A stretch of 47,255 nt of DNA from Methanohalobium sp. (GCF_018609725.1 NZ_JAHENT010000022.1:1-47255), one strand, 5' to 3'. Positions 9,030-19,100 are shown, counted from the stretch's first letter. Notes: generated by a model from the letters alone, not told the origin. Translations and numbers: made by a program.

Positions 9030-9734
9030 ATGAAATCCAGAGAATTTAGTATAATACCTGTCAGGATGGGTAATTCAAACGCCTATTTAGTTATTGGGGC
9101 TGATATAACGTTTCTTGTTGATGCCGGTGTTCATGGTCATATTCATAATCTAGAAACAACTCTTTTTAACAATGGGCTTGACTTTCAGGATATCGACTTT
9201 ATTATTATAACACATTCACATTATGACCATGTGGGTAATCTTGGTGAGATAAAAAAGAGAAGCTTTGCAAGAATTCTTGCACATGTAAATGAATCTGAGT
9301 TCTTAAAAGAAGGATATATGCCGATACCTAAAGGGACGTCACCATTTTCAAATGTAATATCATGGATGGCGAACAGCTTTTCATCCAGCAGAATACGGTA
9401 TAACCCAGTGACACCGGACATCCTTGTGGGTGGAAATTGTGAGCTTTTAACGGGAGGAGAAGTAAAAATACTTACTGCACCGGGGCATACATCAGGTTCG
9501 ATATGTGTTATTGTAAATAATATATACGCAATTGTTGGAGATACACTTTTTAATATATTTAAAAATTGTTTCTATCCTCTATTTGTTGATGATGAAAAAA
9601 CACTGATAAAAACATGGGACAAACTCCTGTGTACAGGATGCGAAACATTTTATCCGGGACATGGCAAACCGGTGCTATTAGAAGAGTTCCATGAATGCTT
9701 TTGTAAAATAAGTAAACATCATTATAGGTATTAA
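9030..9734 (+). CDS. Metallo-beta-lactamase-fold hydrolase
   Basis: Soluble protein of 234 aa. The metal-binding motif THSHYDHVG gives His62, His64, Asp66 and His67. Further ligands are His in LTAPGHTSGSI, Asp in IVGDTLF and His in YPGHGKP, so both metal sites appear complete. The fold is that of glyoxalase II-like hydrolases; the substrate cannot be told. It lies 36 bases after the PAP2 gene on the same strand, so the two may be co-transcribed. Confidence 0.88.
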   Translation: MKSREFSIIPVRMGNSNAYLVIGADITFLVDAGVHGHIHNLETTLFNNGLDFQDIDFIIITHSHYDHVGNLGEIKKRSFARILAHVNESEFLKEGYMPIPKGTSPFSNVISWMANSFSSSRIRYNPVTPDILVGGNCELLTGGEVKILTAPGHTSGSICVIVNNIYAIVGDTLFNIFKNCFYPLFVDDEKTLIKTWDKLLCTGCETFYPGHGKPVLLEEFHECFCKISKHHYRY

Positions 9735-9789
9735 TCTTTAAATTAAATATCGGAACTTTTATATTGTCTTAATTTTTATTTTTTGTACC

Positions 9790-9909
9790 ATGTTGGACAA
9801 GATTATTGATTATATTGGTAATGTGCTGGAAATCGCTTTATATGGAGCTGTACTGGCGTTTATTTTGATTATAATTTACACGGCTGTTACTGCAATGGGT
9901 TTTGTTTGA
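9790..9909 (+). CDS. Small single-helix membrane protein (39 aa)
   Basis: Short ORF from ATG 9790 to TGA 9907-9909, reading MLDKIIDYIGNVLEIALYGAV then a hydrophobic run ending AVTAMGFV. It has an amphipathic N-terminus and one transmembrane segment. A TATA-like CTTTTATATTG lies about 25-30 bases upstream (9755-9765), so it could be a leaderless transcript. No function is recognised. It sits between the hydrolase and RuBisCO genes. The composition is convincing for a membrane peptide, but conservation is untested. Confidence 0.5.
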   Translation: MLDKIIDYIGNVLEIALYGAVLAFILIIIYTAVTAMGFV

Positions 9910-10105
9910 TTTAATGGCTATAACACCTTTAACTTGTACAGTAGAACCCTTCTTTAAGTTAGGTGTATTGGATACATTATTTGATATCAGATTTATCGAT
10001 ACAATAGGCATATATTTTTGAATTTAAACTTTAATATCCATGGTGTATTAAGATTGTGGGCTTATCCAATTATCTGTAAATGAAGCTATAAAATGGTTGT
10101 ATATT
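9910..10105 (+). promoter_or_regulatory. Spacer upstream of RuBisCO
   Basis: It contains a possible 35-codon ORF (ATG 9914 to TGA 10021) with no ribosome site or recognisable features, probably not real. AT-rich TTTAAACTTTAATA near 10022-10035 is the best TATA candidate for the RuBisCO gene. GCTATAAAATGG at 10085-10096 looks like a TATA box but is too close to the start codon. Confidence 0.3.
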
Positions 10106-11386
10106 ATGCGGGAAGATTATATAGAAACTGGGTACAAACCAAAACTCGATGAGCTGGTTTGTGAATATTATATGGAACCAGCGGATGGTGTAAGTTTTGA
10201 AAAGGCATGTAACCACATGGCTGGCGAAAGTTCAATAGATACATGGAGTGATATATCCACGTTAAGTCCTGAAAGAGCACAGGAATTAAAACCTCATGTT
10301 TTTTTTATTGATAAAGAAAGGGGAACTGTAAAGGTAGCGTACAAGCAGGACCTTTTTGAAATCGATTCAGTTCCCCAGATTCTCAGTGCCATTGCCGGCA
10401 ACATAATGAGTATGAAACTTGTGAAAAACCTGCGTCTTGAGGATATAGAATTTCCAAAAGATGTTCTTAACAGTTTCAGGGGTCCCAAATACGGGCTTGA
10501 TGGATTACGTGATTTGTTCGGTGTTTATGACAGACCGCTTATTGGAACAATTGTAAAACCAAAAGTAGGATTATCCTCTGAAAAACATGCAGATGTAGCC
10601 TATAAATCCTTTGTAGGCGGATGTGATGTTGTAAAGGATGATGAGAATCTTACAAACCAGAAATTCAATGCTTTTGATAAAAGGGCGGAAATAACACTGG
10701 ATGCTAAAGAAAAAGCAGAAAAGGAAACAGAGGAGCGAAAAATGTATCTTTGCAATATAACCGCTCCCACATGTGAAGAAATGCTTCGAAGAGCAGAGGT
10801 TATCAACGACCTTGGTGGTAAATATGTCATGATTGATATAATTACAGCAGGATGGACTGCCCTGCAGTCTCTTCGAGAAGCAACCGAAGATATGGATCTT
10901 GCCATCCATGCCCATCGATGTATGCATTCTGTAATGACAAGAAACCCCAGACATGGAGTGAATATGGTTGCACTTGCAAAGCTCACACGCCTTATTGGAC
11001 ATGACCAACTGCATATCGGTACAGTGGTTGGTAAAATGCATGGAGATAAGGATGAAGTACTGTCTTTAAGAGATGAGTGTGTACTTGATTATATACCTAC
11101 AAATGACCAGCTCCACATACTGGAACAGGATTGGGGTAATATAAAACCAATGATGCCGGTAGCATCAGGTGGTCTTGAACCGGGAATGGTTCCTGACCTG
11201 TATAATATGTTTGGCAAAGATGTAATCATGCAGTTTGGGGCAGGTATCCATGCTCATCCAATGGGTACTGAAGCGGGAGCGACAGCCTGCCGACAATCAG
11301 TAGAAGCGGCTCTTGAAAATTTTACACTGGAAGAATATGCCAGCAATCATAAAGAACTGCAATCCGCTCTTGAAAAATGGGGATAA
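10106..11386 (+). CDS. rbcL: Form III ribulose-1,5-bisphosphate carboxylase (archaeal RuBisCO)
   Basis: Carboxylase of 426 aa that in archaea acts in the AMP/nucleoside pathway, turning ribulose bisphosphate plus CO2 into two 3-phosphoglycerates. Catalytic residues are visible, numbered from ATG 10106: TIVKPKVG (about 148-155, catalytic Lys), and GGCDVVKDDEN with the Lys to be carbamylated at 177 and metal ligands Asp179 and Glu180. Also present are HAHRCMH, GKMHGD and VASGG. ATG 10106 is preferred over TTG 10097 because MREDYIETGYKPKLDELVCEYY fits the family N-terminus. No ribosome site is evident. The partner genes AMP phosphorylase and ribose-1,5-bisphosphate isomerase are not in the window. 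Confidence 0.95.
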   Translation: MREDYIETGYKPKLDELVCEYYMEPADGVSFEKACNHMAGESSIDTWSDISTLSPERAQELKPHVFFIDKERGTVKVAYKQDLFEIDSVPQILSAIAGNIMSMKLVKNLRLEDIEFPKDVLNSFRGPKYGLDGLRDLFGVYDRPLIGTIVKPKVGLSSEKHADVAYKSFVGGCDVVKDDENLTNQKFNAFDKRAEITLDAKEKAEKETEERKMYLCNITAPTCEEMLRRAEVINDLGGKYVMIDIITAGWTALQSLREATEDMDLAIHAHRCMHSVMTRNPRHGVNMVALAKLTRLIGHDQLHIGTVVGKMHGDKDEVLSLRDECVLDYIPTNDQLHILEQDWGNIKPMMPVASGGLEPGMVPDLYNMFGKDVIMQFGAGIHAHPMGTEAGATACRQSVEAALENFTLEEYASNHKELQSALEKWG

Positions 11387-11427
11387 AATAGTTTAAAATA
11401 ATAGTATAATATAAGTTCTGTAATCAT

Positions 11428-12504
11428 ATGGTTAGAAAAACAGAAATATTAAGAATAAACAGCAGTAATTTCAGTGAATCCATTTCCAAAGCGGCTGAAA
11501 TCCTCAAAAACAGAGGAACAGTCGCTTTTCCCACTGAAACAGTTTATGGTCTCGGTGCCAATGCACTGGATTCTATTTCAGTGCATAAAATATTTAGTGC
11601 AAAGGGTCGACCTCCGGATAATCCTCTAATTGTCCATATAGCATCTAAAGAACAGGTCAGGGATATTTCAGAGGACATACCTGATAATACTTTTTTACTG
11701 ATGGATGCTTTTTGGCCAGGACCTCTGACATTAATCCTGAAACGGAAAAACTTTGTTCCAGATGTTACAACTGGAGGGCTGAATACTGTAGCAATACGTA
11801 TGCCTGATAATGCAACAGCTATAGAACTGATAAAAAAAGCAGGTGTCCCTATTGCTGCACCGAGTGCCAATATTTCTGGAAAACCGAGCCCTACAACTGC
11901 AGAACATGTGATATCTGATTTATACGGTAAAATCGATGCAATTGTCGATGGCGGAGCAGTAGATATTGGAGTTGAATCCACAGTGGTGGATATGACATCT
12001 AATAAACCAATCCTGCTTCGACCGGGTGGTATTGGTGTTGAAGATTTAAAGAAATATATACCTGATATAGAAACCGGCTACAATAGTGAAAAACTGACAG
12101 ATAAAAAAGTAAAATCACCGGGTATGAAATATATCCATTATTCACCATCCTCAAAAGTTGTTCTGGTCGAGGGTTTCTACAGGGTATCAGATAAAATCAA
12201 TCAGGTTATATCTGATTATCATAAAAATGGTTTATATGTTGGGCTACTGGTGACCAATGAAACTGCTGACCAAATTACTGATAAAAATGTTAATATATTT
12301 CTGCTTGGAAACAGAGATAATATAAAAAAAGTTGCAAATAATTTGTTTAAAGGATTGAGAACACTGGATAACCTAAATCTGGATGTGATTATTGTAGACG
12401 GGTCAATAAAACATGAAGGTATAGGGTCAGCGGTAATCAATAGATTACAGAAAGCGGCTAACGAGATAATAGTTCTGGAAGAAGGTGAGTACATTGAAAC
12501 CTGA
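11428..12504 (+). CDS. sua5: L-threonylcarbamoyladenylate synthase, Sua5 type
   Basis: Makes threonylcarbamoyl-AMP from Thr, bicarbonate and ATP, the first step of the t6A37 modification of ANN-decoding tRNAs. It has 358 aa. The N-terminal YrdC/TsaC domain (about 10-215) has GTVAFPTETVYGLGANA, KGRPPDNPLIVHI, FWPGPLT, VAIRMPD and PSANISGKPSPT. The linker carries SPGMKYIHYSP, followed by the C-terminal Sua5 domain (about 230-355). The full two-domain length separates it from short TsaC. The 3' end overlaps the next small gene by 20 bases. Confidence 0.95.
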   Translation: MVRKTEILRINSSNFSESISKAAEILKNRGTVAFPTETVYGLGANALDSISVHKIFSAKGRPPDNPLIVHIASKEQVRDISEDIPDNTFLLMDAFWPGPLTLILKRKNFVPDVTTGGLNTVAIRMPDNATAIELIKKAGVPIAAPSANISGKPSPTTAEHVISDLYGKIDAIVDGGAVDIGVESTVVDMTSNKPILLRPGGIGVEDLKKYIPDIETGYNSEKLTDKKVKSPGMKYIHYSPSSKVVLVEGFYRVSDKINQVISDYHKNGLYVGLLVTNETADQITDKNVNIFLLGNRDNIKKVANNLFKGLRTLDNLNLDVIIVDGSIKHEGIGSAVINRLQKAANEIIVLEEGEYIET

Positions 12505-12721
12505 AAAAAAGGAGCAAATGGTTAAAAAACAAAAAAGTTCAGAAATTATAAGAAGGAACAAAAAAATAAATCTGATAAATATAGGTGTAATAAGCATCGG
12601 TTTAATCCTTATGTTACTGGATTACAGAAACATGGCTGAACATTTTATATGGCTTGGATTTATAATATTTTTATATACTGCTGGGACTACTTTTATAGCA
12701 AGGAGAGAAGCCAGAAAATAA
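12485..12721 (+). CDS. Small two-helix membrane protein
   Basis: 78 aa from GTG 12485, or 67 aa from ATG 12518, which has AAAAGGAG directly upstream with a short 3-base spacer. The N-terminus is strongly basic, followed by two hydrophobic segments (INLINIGVISIGLILMLL and HFIWLGFIIFLYTAGTTFIA) and a basic tail. It overlaps the 3' end of sua5, so it is probably co-expressed. The function is not recognised. It converges with the minus-strand rhodanese gene 18 bases downstream. Confidence 0.65.
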   Translation: MSTLKPEKKEQMVKKQKSSEIIRRNKKINLINIGVISIGLILMLLDYRNMAEHFIWLGFIIFLYTAGTTFIARREARK

Positions 12722-12739
12722 AAAAACAATATTCATTTT

Positions 12740-14104
12740 TTATTTTTCTGTTTCATAACCTGCATTGTTCCATGCAGTCATACTTCCAACCACGTTGTAG
12801 ACATTATCAAATCCATTCTTTTTAAGAATACTTGTTGCCAGGCTGGCTCTGCGGCCTACATTACATATTACAGCAATAGGTTTGCCATCAGGCACTTCAT
12901 CAATTCGGTTTTCAAGTTCTCCGACATATATGTGAACGGCATTTTTTATATGTCCGTTATTCCATTCATCATTACGCCTTACATCAAGCACATTTAGATT
13001 GTTGTTTTTAATCTCTTCTCTAAGTTTGTGGACCTCCATTAACCCTGATTTTTCAATTTTAAAACTTTCATTGTACCATGATTCTATTCCACCTCTTAGA
13101 TAACCAGCGATGTTATCAAATCCCAGTCTCAAAAGATAGCGCAAAATAGTGTCAAGGTGTTTTTTTTCTTCCATAACCAGTAATATAGGTTTTTTATACG
13201 ACAATACCCATCCTGCATAAACGGGAACTCCATCAAGCCAGATATTATACGAATCCTTTATATGGCATCCGGCAAAAGACACGGGTTCTCTGGTGTCCAG
13301 TATCAGAGCACCGTTATTTAGTTGTTTTCTAAATTCCTGAGGTGGAAGGGAAGGAGGATATTTTGAATCCAAAAGTGGTGCTCCTTTGAGGTTGTATTCT
13401 TCCATTTTTTTAAAATACGGTGGAATAAAATGCTTTTCAGATGTCTTTAATTTCACAAATTCATCCCTGTTTTTCACCTGCAGAGAAGAATTCTGTAACC
13501 TTTCTATGCCAACAGTGCTTTCTTCCCTTTCACTGATAAACCCACCACATACAGATCCAGACCCGTGAGCAGGACAGAGGATTACATGGTCGCCAAGTGG
13601 AACAATCTTTTCAAAAATACTTTCATACATGTTATCCGCTAACCGAGGAGCATCATCAGGTCCATATAGGTCGGTTCTTCCGGTATCTCCCACGAATAAG
13701 GTATCGCCAGTAAAGACCATTATATTTTCTTTTCCGGTATAAGTATCAGATAAAAGATATGACACGCTTTCATCGGTATGCCCTGGTGTATGGATGGCGG
13801 TTAGTTTAAGTGACCCAAAATAAAATTCACTCCCATCTTCTACAGCATTTCCGTATTTAAAATCCAGATATTTGCCGTGATAGGTTTCTGCCCCAGTTAG
13901 GTTTGCCAGTTCAACAGAACCGATAACATAATCTTCATTCCTATGAGTCTCAAAAATATACTTGATATTCATATCCTGTTCAAACGCAATATCGGTATAT
14001 ATCCGACAATCTCTTCTGGGGTCTATAACAATTGCTTCATTCTCTGAACCTATAAAATAGGAAAGATGCGCCAATCCTTCTGATTTTATTTTCTTGAAAT
14101 ACAT
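12740..14104 (-). CDS. Metallo-beta-lactamase-like protein fused to two rhodanese domains
   Basis: 454 aa, resembling the persulfide dioxygenase / glyoxalase II-rhodanese fusion family of sulfur metabolism. The MBL domain spans about 1-205. Its metal motif is altered: residues 53-60 read THRNEDYV where THxHADH is usual, keeping His54 and Asp58 but losing two ligands (Asn56, Tyr59). Later ligands remain (HTPGHTDES, FTGDTLF, CPAHGSG). The first rhodanese domain (about 255-345) lacks the catalytic Cys (LVMEEKKH at the loop). The second (about 365-450) has an intact active loop CNVGRRA. It is downstream of, and probably co-transcribed with, the rhodanese-ferritin gene 21 bases away. A role in sulfane-sulfur handling is inferred. 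Confidence 0.85.
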   Translation of the reverse strand: MYFKKIKSEGLAHLSYFIGSENEAIVIDPRRDCRIYTDIAFEQDMNIKYIFETHRNEDYVIGSVELANLTGAETYHGKYLDFKYGNAVEDGSEFYFGSLKLTAIHTPGHTDESVSYLLSDTYTGKENIMVFTGDTLFVGDTGRTDLYGPDDAPRLADNMYESIFEKIVPLGDHVILCPAHGSGSVCGGFISEREESTVGIERLQNSSLQVKNRDEFVKLKTSEKHFIPPYFKKMEEYNLKGAPLLDSKYPPSLPPQEFRKQLNNGALILDTREPVSFAGCHIKDSYNIWLDGVPVYAGWVLSYKKPILLVMEEKKHLDTILRYLLRLGFDNIAGYLRGGIESWYNESFKIEKSGLMEVHKLREEIKNNNLNVLDVRRNDEWNNGHIKNAVHIYVGELENRIDEVPDGKPIAVICNVGRRASLATSILKKNGFDNVYNVVGSMTAWNNAGYETEK

Positions 14105-14125
14105 TTACACTCCCCTTGAGTGGAA

Positions 14126-14965
14126 TTAGATGATTTGTTTGAGGTTGTTTGTAAGGTATGTGATATGGTTTTTTTCTTCAGATGCCAGTTCATGGAGCAA
14201 TTTCCTTGTATTTTTATCACTCATGATTTCAGCCATTCTTTTGTAGAAATCAAATGAGAGATACTCTTTTTCAATAGCAGTTTCCAATACATCAATCTCA
14301 TCTTTGAATTTCTCATCACTTTTTAACAGTTCTTTACTTAATTTTATTCCACCTTCCATGTACTCAAAATCAAGTTCTTTTTTTAAAACTTCCAATTCTG
14401 GAATATCCTCTTCTTCAACAGTATTTGCATACCACCTATACAATCTGTTTATGTGTGCGTTTTCAAACTGTGAAAGTTTATCCAGTGTTTGCCTAATGTT
14501 GCTGGACATCTCATTATTTTTGGCTCTTGAATAGAAATCCTGTGCTCCTTTTTCCAGTTTGAGAGCTGTAAGTAGTATATCTTTAATTTGTTCGTTACCG
14601 GTTATAAACTCTGGTTTTTCTTCAGGATACCCTGATAGAGTTTTATAATTCCATTCAATAATTCCGCCATCCATTGTATAGACGTTTTGAAAACCAAGGT
14701 TACATAGATATGTAGCAGCTCCCAGACTCCTACGACCGGCACGACAATAGGTAATGATGTTTTTATTTTTATCGAGTTCATCATATCTTGCATCCAGCTC
14801 ATCAAGTGGAATGAGTTTCGACCCCGGAATATGGCTCTGTTCATATTCTTCAGGCTGTCTTACATCAACCAGTATATTGTTCCCTTCTCTGTCATTATCA
14901 AGTATCTGTTTCAATTTTTCAGGTGATATCTTTGTTACATCCTCTGTACTGCAGCTTATACTCAT
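14126..14965 (-). CDS. Rhodanese domain fused to a rubrerythrin/ferritin-like domain
   Basis: 279 aa from ATG 14965, which has AAGGT about eight bases upstream; an upstream in-frame start at 14986 is less likely. The rhodanese domain (about 10-105) has VDVRQPEEYEQSHIPGS and active loop CRAGRRS, a persulfide-forming Cys. The C-terminal domain (about 125-279) is a four-helix ferritin-like fold with Glu/His pairs: ALKLEKGAQDFY, FENAHINRLY, AIEKEYLSFDFY and ASEEKNHITYL. These form an ExxH-type di-iron site. It probably links sulfur transfer with peroxide or oxygen defence. It is first in a two-gene unit with the MBL-rhodanese gene. Confidence 0.85.
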   Translation of the reverse strand: MSISCSTEDVTKISPEKLKQILDNDREGNNILVDVRQPEEYEQSHIPGSKLIPLDELDARYDELDKNKNIITYCRAGRRSLGAATYLCNLGFQNVYTMDGGIIEWNYKTLSGYPEEKPEFITGNEQIKDILLTALKLEKGAQDFYSRAKNNEMSSNIRQTLDKLSQFENAHINRLYRWYANTVEEEDIPELEVLKKELDFEYMEGGIKLSKELLKSDEKFKDEIDVLETAIEKEYLSFDFYKRMAEIMSDKNTRKLLHELASEEKNHITYLTNNLKQII

Positions 14966-15429
14966 AGTTTTACCTTCTGACAGCAAAAATCATGTTATCC
15001 ATAATTGGATTTTTATCTCCGCAATTCCCTATAAACTCCCATTAAAATGACAGTTTTATAACTCATATTTTTTGTGTTTTAAAAACTTGGATATATTAGA
15101 TAATTATATAAAAGTCTGACACATATATTTAACGTAGCTAATCCGATATTCACCAGATAATTAATACTGTTCTTCAGTTTCCTTTTTTAAATAAAAAAGT
15201 TAATTGGATGTATTCAAATAGCTGAATACATGCTAAATAATGATGTCAAAAAATAAAATACTGGAAACATAAATTCAATTCTAAAAAATGGTATAAAAAA
15301 CCAGTTCAAGTTTGATGTTTGGTAAAAGCTATCACAATATGGGTCATTTGTTTTTTATACTAATGTGGATTTGTTGTCAGTATATAATCTGTAAAAACTG
15401 ATTTTTATGTGTAATAAGGTGAGTTCAAG
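14966..15429. promoter_or_regulatory. Divergent promoter region without a gene; contains a perfect inverted repeat
   Basis: 464 AT-rich bases between divergent genes, with no supportable ORF. It holds the inverted repeat at 15208-15231 listed separately and several TATA-like stretches, including TTATATAAAAG near 15104-15114. The long spacing suggests separate promoters for the two directions. Confidence 0.45.
15208..15231. repeat. Perfect 9-bp inverted repeat, candidate operator
   Basis: ATGTATTCA (15208-15216) and TGAATACAT (15223-15231) are exact reverse complements separated by six bases (AATAGC). The centre-to-centre spacing of the half-sites is 15 bases. It has no T-tract after it and lies far from any stop codon, so a protein-binding palindrome is more likely than a terminator. 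Confidence 0.5.
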
Positions 15430-16059
15430 ATGGCAGATATAGACAAATTAAAACACTGCAAGAAACCCTTGGGTTATGAAGGTAGAGAGGTTGCCAGAGA
15501 GATGAATGAACGCCATTTTGACCTCTGGAAATGGGGACTTGAACATATATCTATCAACCCTGATTATTTTGTACTTGATGTGGGATGTGGAGGAGGAAAA
15601 GCTATACAGGTACTGGCTGACCTTTGTCCTTATGGTGAAGTACATGGTATTGATTATTCTGAAGAAATGGTCAGTATGGCACAGGAAGTTAATAATGAAC
15701 TTGTGAAAAATAACCGTGTTGAAATAAAATATGGTACAGTATCATCCATACCTTATCATGATAACACTTTTGACCTTGTAACAGCATTTGAAACATATTA
15801 TTTCTGGCCTGATCTGGAAAATGATTTAAAGGAAATTTATCGAGTTCTGAAAACTGGAGGTGTTCTCCTTATAGTTAATGAAGTTTATAAAAACGGAAAT
15901 TTTGATGAGCGTAATATGGAATATGTCAATAAATTGGATATGCATTATCATACTCCAAAAGAACACAAGGAGATACTTGTAAAAACAGGTTTTACATCTG
16001 TAGAAACATATACCAAGCCTGAAAACAATTGGATAACTATAATTGCAAAAAAACAATAA
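15430..16059 (+). CDS. SAM-dependent class I methyltransferase
   Basis: 209 aa with a Rossmann-like methyltransferase domain. Motif I is VLDVGCGGGKAIQVLA (about residues 47-62) and the following acidic motif is VHGIDYSEEMV. The third strand is FDLVTAFETYYFWPDLENDLKEIYRVLKTGGVLLIVNE, characteristic of the Methyltransf_11/UbiE group. The substrate is not identifiable. It stands upstream of the PolD gene with a 63-base gap and behind a long regulatory spacer. Confidence 0.88.
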   Translation: MADIDKLKHCKKPLGYEGREVAREMNERHFDLWKWGLEHISINPDYFVLDVGCGGGKAIQVLADLCPYGEVHGIDYSEEMVSMAQEVNNELVKNNRVEIKYGTVSSIPYHDNTFDLVTAFETYYFWPDLENDLKEIYRVLKTGGVLLIVNEVYKNGNFDERNMEYVNKLDMHYHTPKEHKEILVKTGFTSVETYTKPENNWITIIAKKQ

Positions 16060-16122
16060 TACAAATTGGAATAGATTTAGACTCTATTATATAATCACAT
16101 TAATCCGGGACAAAGGTTCAAC

Positions 16123-19100
16123 ATGACAGAATTTGTGGCAAGCGAATCAATGATGGAATATTTCAACAACCTTGAAAATAAATTGAATCATGAAATACAA
16201 ATAGCGGGTAAAGCACGCTCTCATGGCAAAGACCCAAGCTCTAACGTTGAAATACCAGTTGCCAAAGACCTTGCTGACAGAGTTGAAAATCTTATAGGGG
16301 TATCCGGAGTAGCAGAACGCATACGTGAGCTTGAGAATGAAAAATCAAGGGAAGAAGCTGCACTGTCTCTTGGTAAAGAAGTGGCAGAAGGTTATGTTGG
16401 CAATTTTGAATCAAAAAAGGATTCAGTAGAATCTGCAATCCGTGTAGCGGTTGCCATGCTTACAGAAGGTGTGGTTGCTGCACCTATTGAAGGTATTGAT
16501 AGTGTCAATCTGGCAAAAAATGACGATGGAACTGAATATATAAGCATTTTTTATGCAGGTCCTGTCCGGAGTGCAGGAGGAACAGCACAGGCTCTTTCTG
16601 TTCTTGTAGGGGATTATGTTCGCAGAGGACTGAATATCGACCGATATAAACCCCGTAAAGAAGAGGTTGAGAGATATGTTGAAGAAATCACACTCTATCG
16701 CCGGGTTGCTGGGCTTCAATATATGCCTTCAGAAGAAGAGATACGTTTAATTGTGGAAAATTGTCCCATATGTCTTGACGGAGAACCGACTGAGCAGGCG
16801 GAAGTAGAAGGCTATAGAGACCTTGAGAGAGTAGGAACCAACCGTATTCGTGGGGGAGTGGGGCTTGTACTTGCAGAAGGAATCGCACTTAAAGCTCCCA
16901 AGATACAAAAATATGTGAAAAAATATGATATCGATGGGTGGGAATGGCTTGATACCCTGATGTCAGGTGAAAAAAGTGAAAATAAGGATGATGGTGGCGG
17001 TACAGAAGAAAGCAGTGAAACTAAAAAAAGTGATAAAAAGCCAAAACCCAAAGATAAATATCTCCGAGACCTTATAGCTGGAAGACCTGTTTTTTCACAT
17101 CCATCCCGTCCGGGAGGGTTCCGTTTAAGGTATGGAAGGTCGCGAAATACCTCATTCGCTTCTGCAGGGATTAACCCTGCAAGTATGGTAATCATGGATA
17201 AATTCATTGTGGCTGGAACCCAGTTAAAGGTGGAAATACCCGGAAAAGCTATGGGTATGGCACCGGTGGATTTTATCGAAGGACCTACTGTACGGCTAAA
17301 ATCGGGAGATGTTCTCCGAATCGATGATGTGAATGAAGCCTATGAATTATCTCCACAGGTTGAGCATATCATAGATATTGGTGAAATGCTGATAAATTAC
17401 GGGGATTTTTTGGAAAACAATCATCCGCTTGTTCCTTCTCCCTATTGTTTTGAATGGTGGATTCAGGAATACAGAAATACGGTTTCTGATACACGTACTG
17501 ATGAAGAACTTGAAGACCTTACACAGAATGAAGCCCTCAGTATATGTGACCAGTATAATGTACCACTACATCCGAAATTCACCTATCTCTGGCATGATAT
17601 AACACCTCGGGAATTTGAAAATCTTGCCAGATTTGTATCAGAACATGGAAATCTATCCGATGATAATAGTGTGCTGCAAATTCCTTATGATGATGCGGAT
17701 GATAATGGAATCAAAGTAATACTTGAAAAACTGCTTTTGTTCCACAAAGTAAGAGATGGTATGATTCTAATATCTAAACCCCTCCCATTTATCCGTTGTC
17801 TGGGTCTGGATTCACACTTGGAGTTAAAATGGAATGATATAGACTTTGGTGATGAGGATGCACAGAATGCTATAAATGATGTAAGCGGTTTGGTCGTAAG
17901 GGATCGTTCACTTACACGGGTGGGTGCAAGGATGGGACGACCAGAGAAGTCAAACCGAAGAAAAATGTCACCTGTTCCTAATGTATTATTTCCAATAGGT
18001 GAATCAGGTGGGAATACCCGTCAACTCGATGATGCCAGCAATTATAAAGCTACAATGAATAGTAAAGTAGGTGAGATTAAAGTTGAAATCGGAACGCGGG
18101 AATGTCAATCCTGTGGGATAGAAACCTATGAATGCAGATGTTATTGCGGTGAATTTACTGTTCCCATAAAGTCCTGTCCTTGGTGTGATATAAAAGCAAA
18201 TGATGGAGTTTGTCCTAAATGCGGGGCAAAAGCAAATTCAGTAAAAACAAAAAATATAGATTTTAAAAGTATTTACCAGAAAGCCTTTGAAAATCTTGGA
18301 GAACGTGATAATTTTGAATCATTCAAGGGTGTCAAAAGGCTAATGTCCAAAAATATGACTCCAGAACCCATTGAAAAGGGAGTCCTGCGAGCTAAATATA
18401 ACCTCTATACTTTCAAGGATGCAACAGTAAGGTATGATATGTCTGATATTCCTTTAACCCATATACGTCCGGATGAATTAGGTGTTACAGCGTCCCAGTT
18501 ACGTGAACTTGGATATACTGAAGATATATATGGAAAATCTTTTACTGAAGATGACCAGATTGTATGTTTGAAGGTACAGGATTTGGTTGTTCCCTATGAT
18601 GCTGCTGATTATCTCCTAAAAACCGCCCAGTATATAGATGATTTACTTGTAAAATATTACGGACTTGAACCCTATTATAATGCAAAATCAATCGATGATA
18701 TTGTAGGGGTGCTTTTGATGGGGCTTGCCCCTCATACATCTGCAGGTGTTCTTGGAAGGCTTGTTGGGTTTACCAAAGCATCAGTGGGATTTGCTCATCC
18801 TTTCTTCCATGCAGCTAAACGACGGAACTGTGATGGTGATGAAGACTGTGTAATGCTTCTTATGGATGGACTTATTAATTTCTCTCCAGAGTACCTTCCG
18901 GATAAACGAGGAGGTAAAATGGACGCACCACTTGTTTTAACAACTCGAATAGATCCCAATGAAGTGGATAAAGAAGCTCATAATATTGATGTATGCCCCA
19001 GATATCCGTTAGAATTCTATGAATCAACATTGGATTTCACTAATCCCAAAGATTTTGAAGATACTATGGATATAGTTAATAACAGATTGGGTACACCGCA

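Noticed and set aside
9914-10021. 35-codon ORF after the 39-aa membrane protein
   Set aside because: No ribosome site, no promoter at the right distance, and composition without a recognisable pattern.
10085-10096. GCTATAAAATGG as the RuBisCO TATA box
   Set aside because: It would start transcription downstream of the start codon.
10097-10105. TTG at 10097 as RuBisCO start
   Set aside because: ATG 10106 is three codons downstream and gives the usual form III N-terminus; the TTG adds only MYI with no ribosome site.
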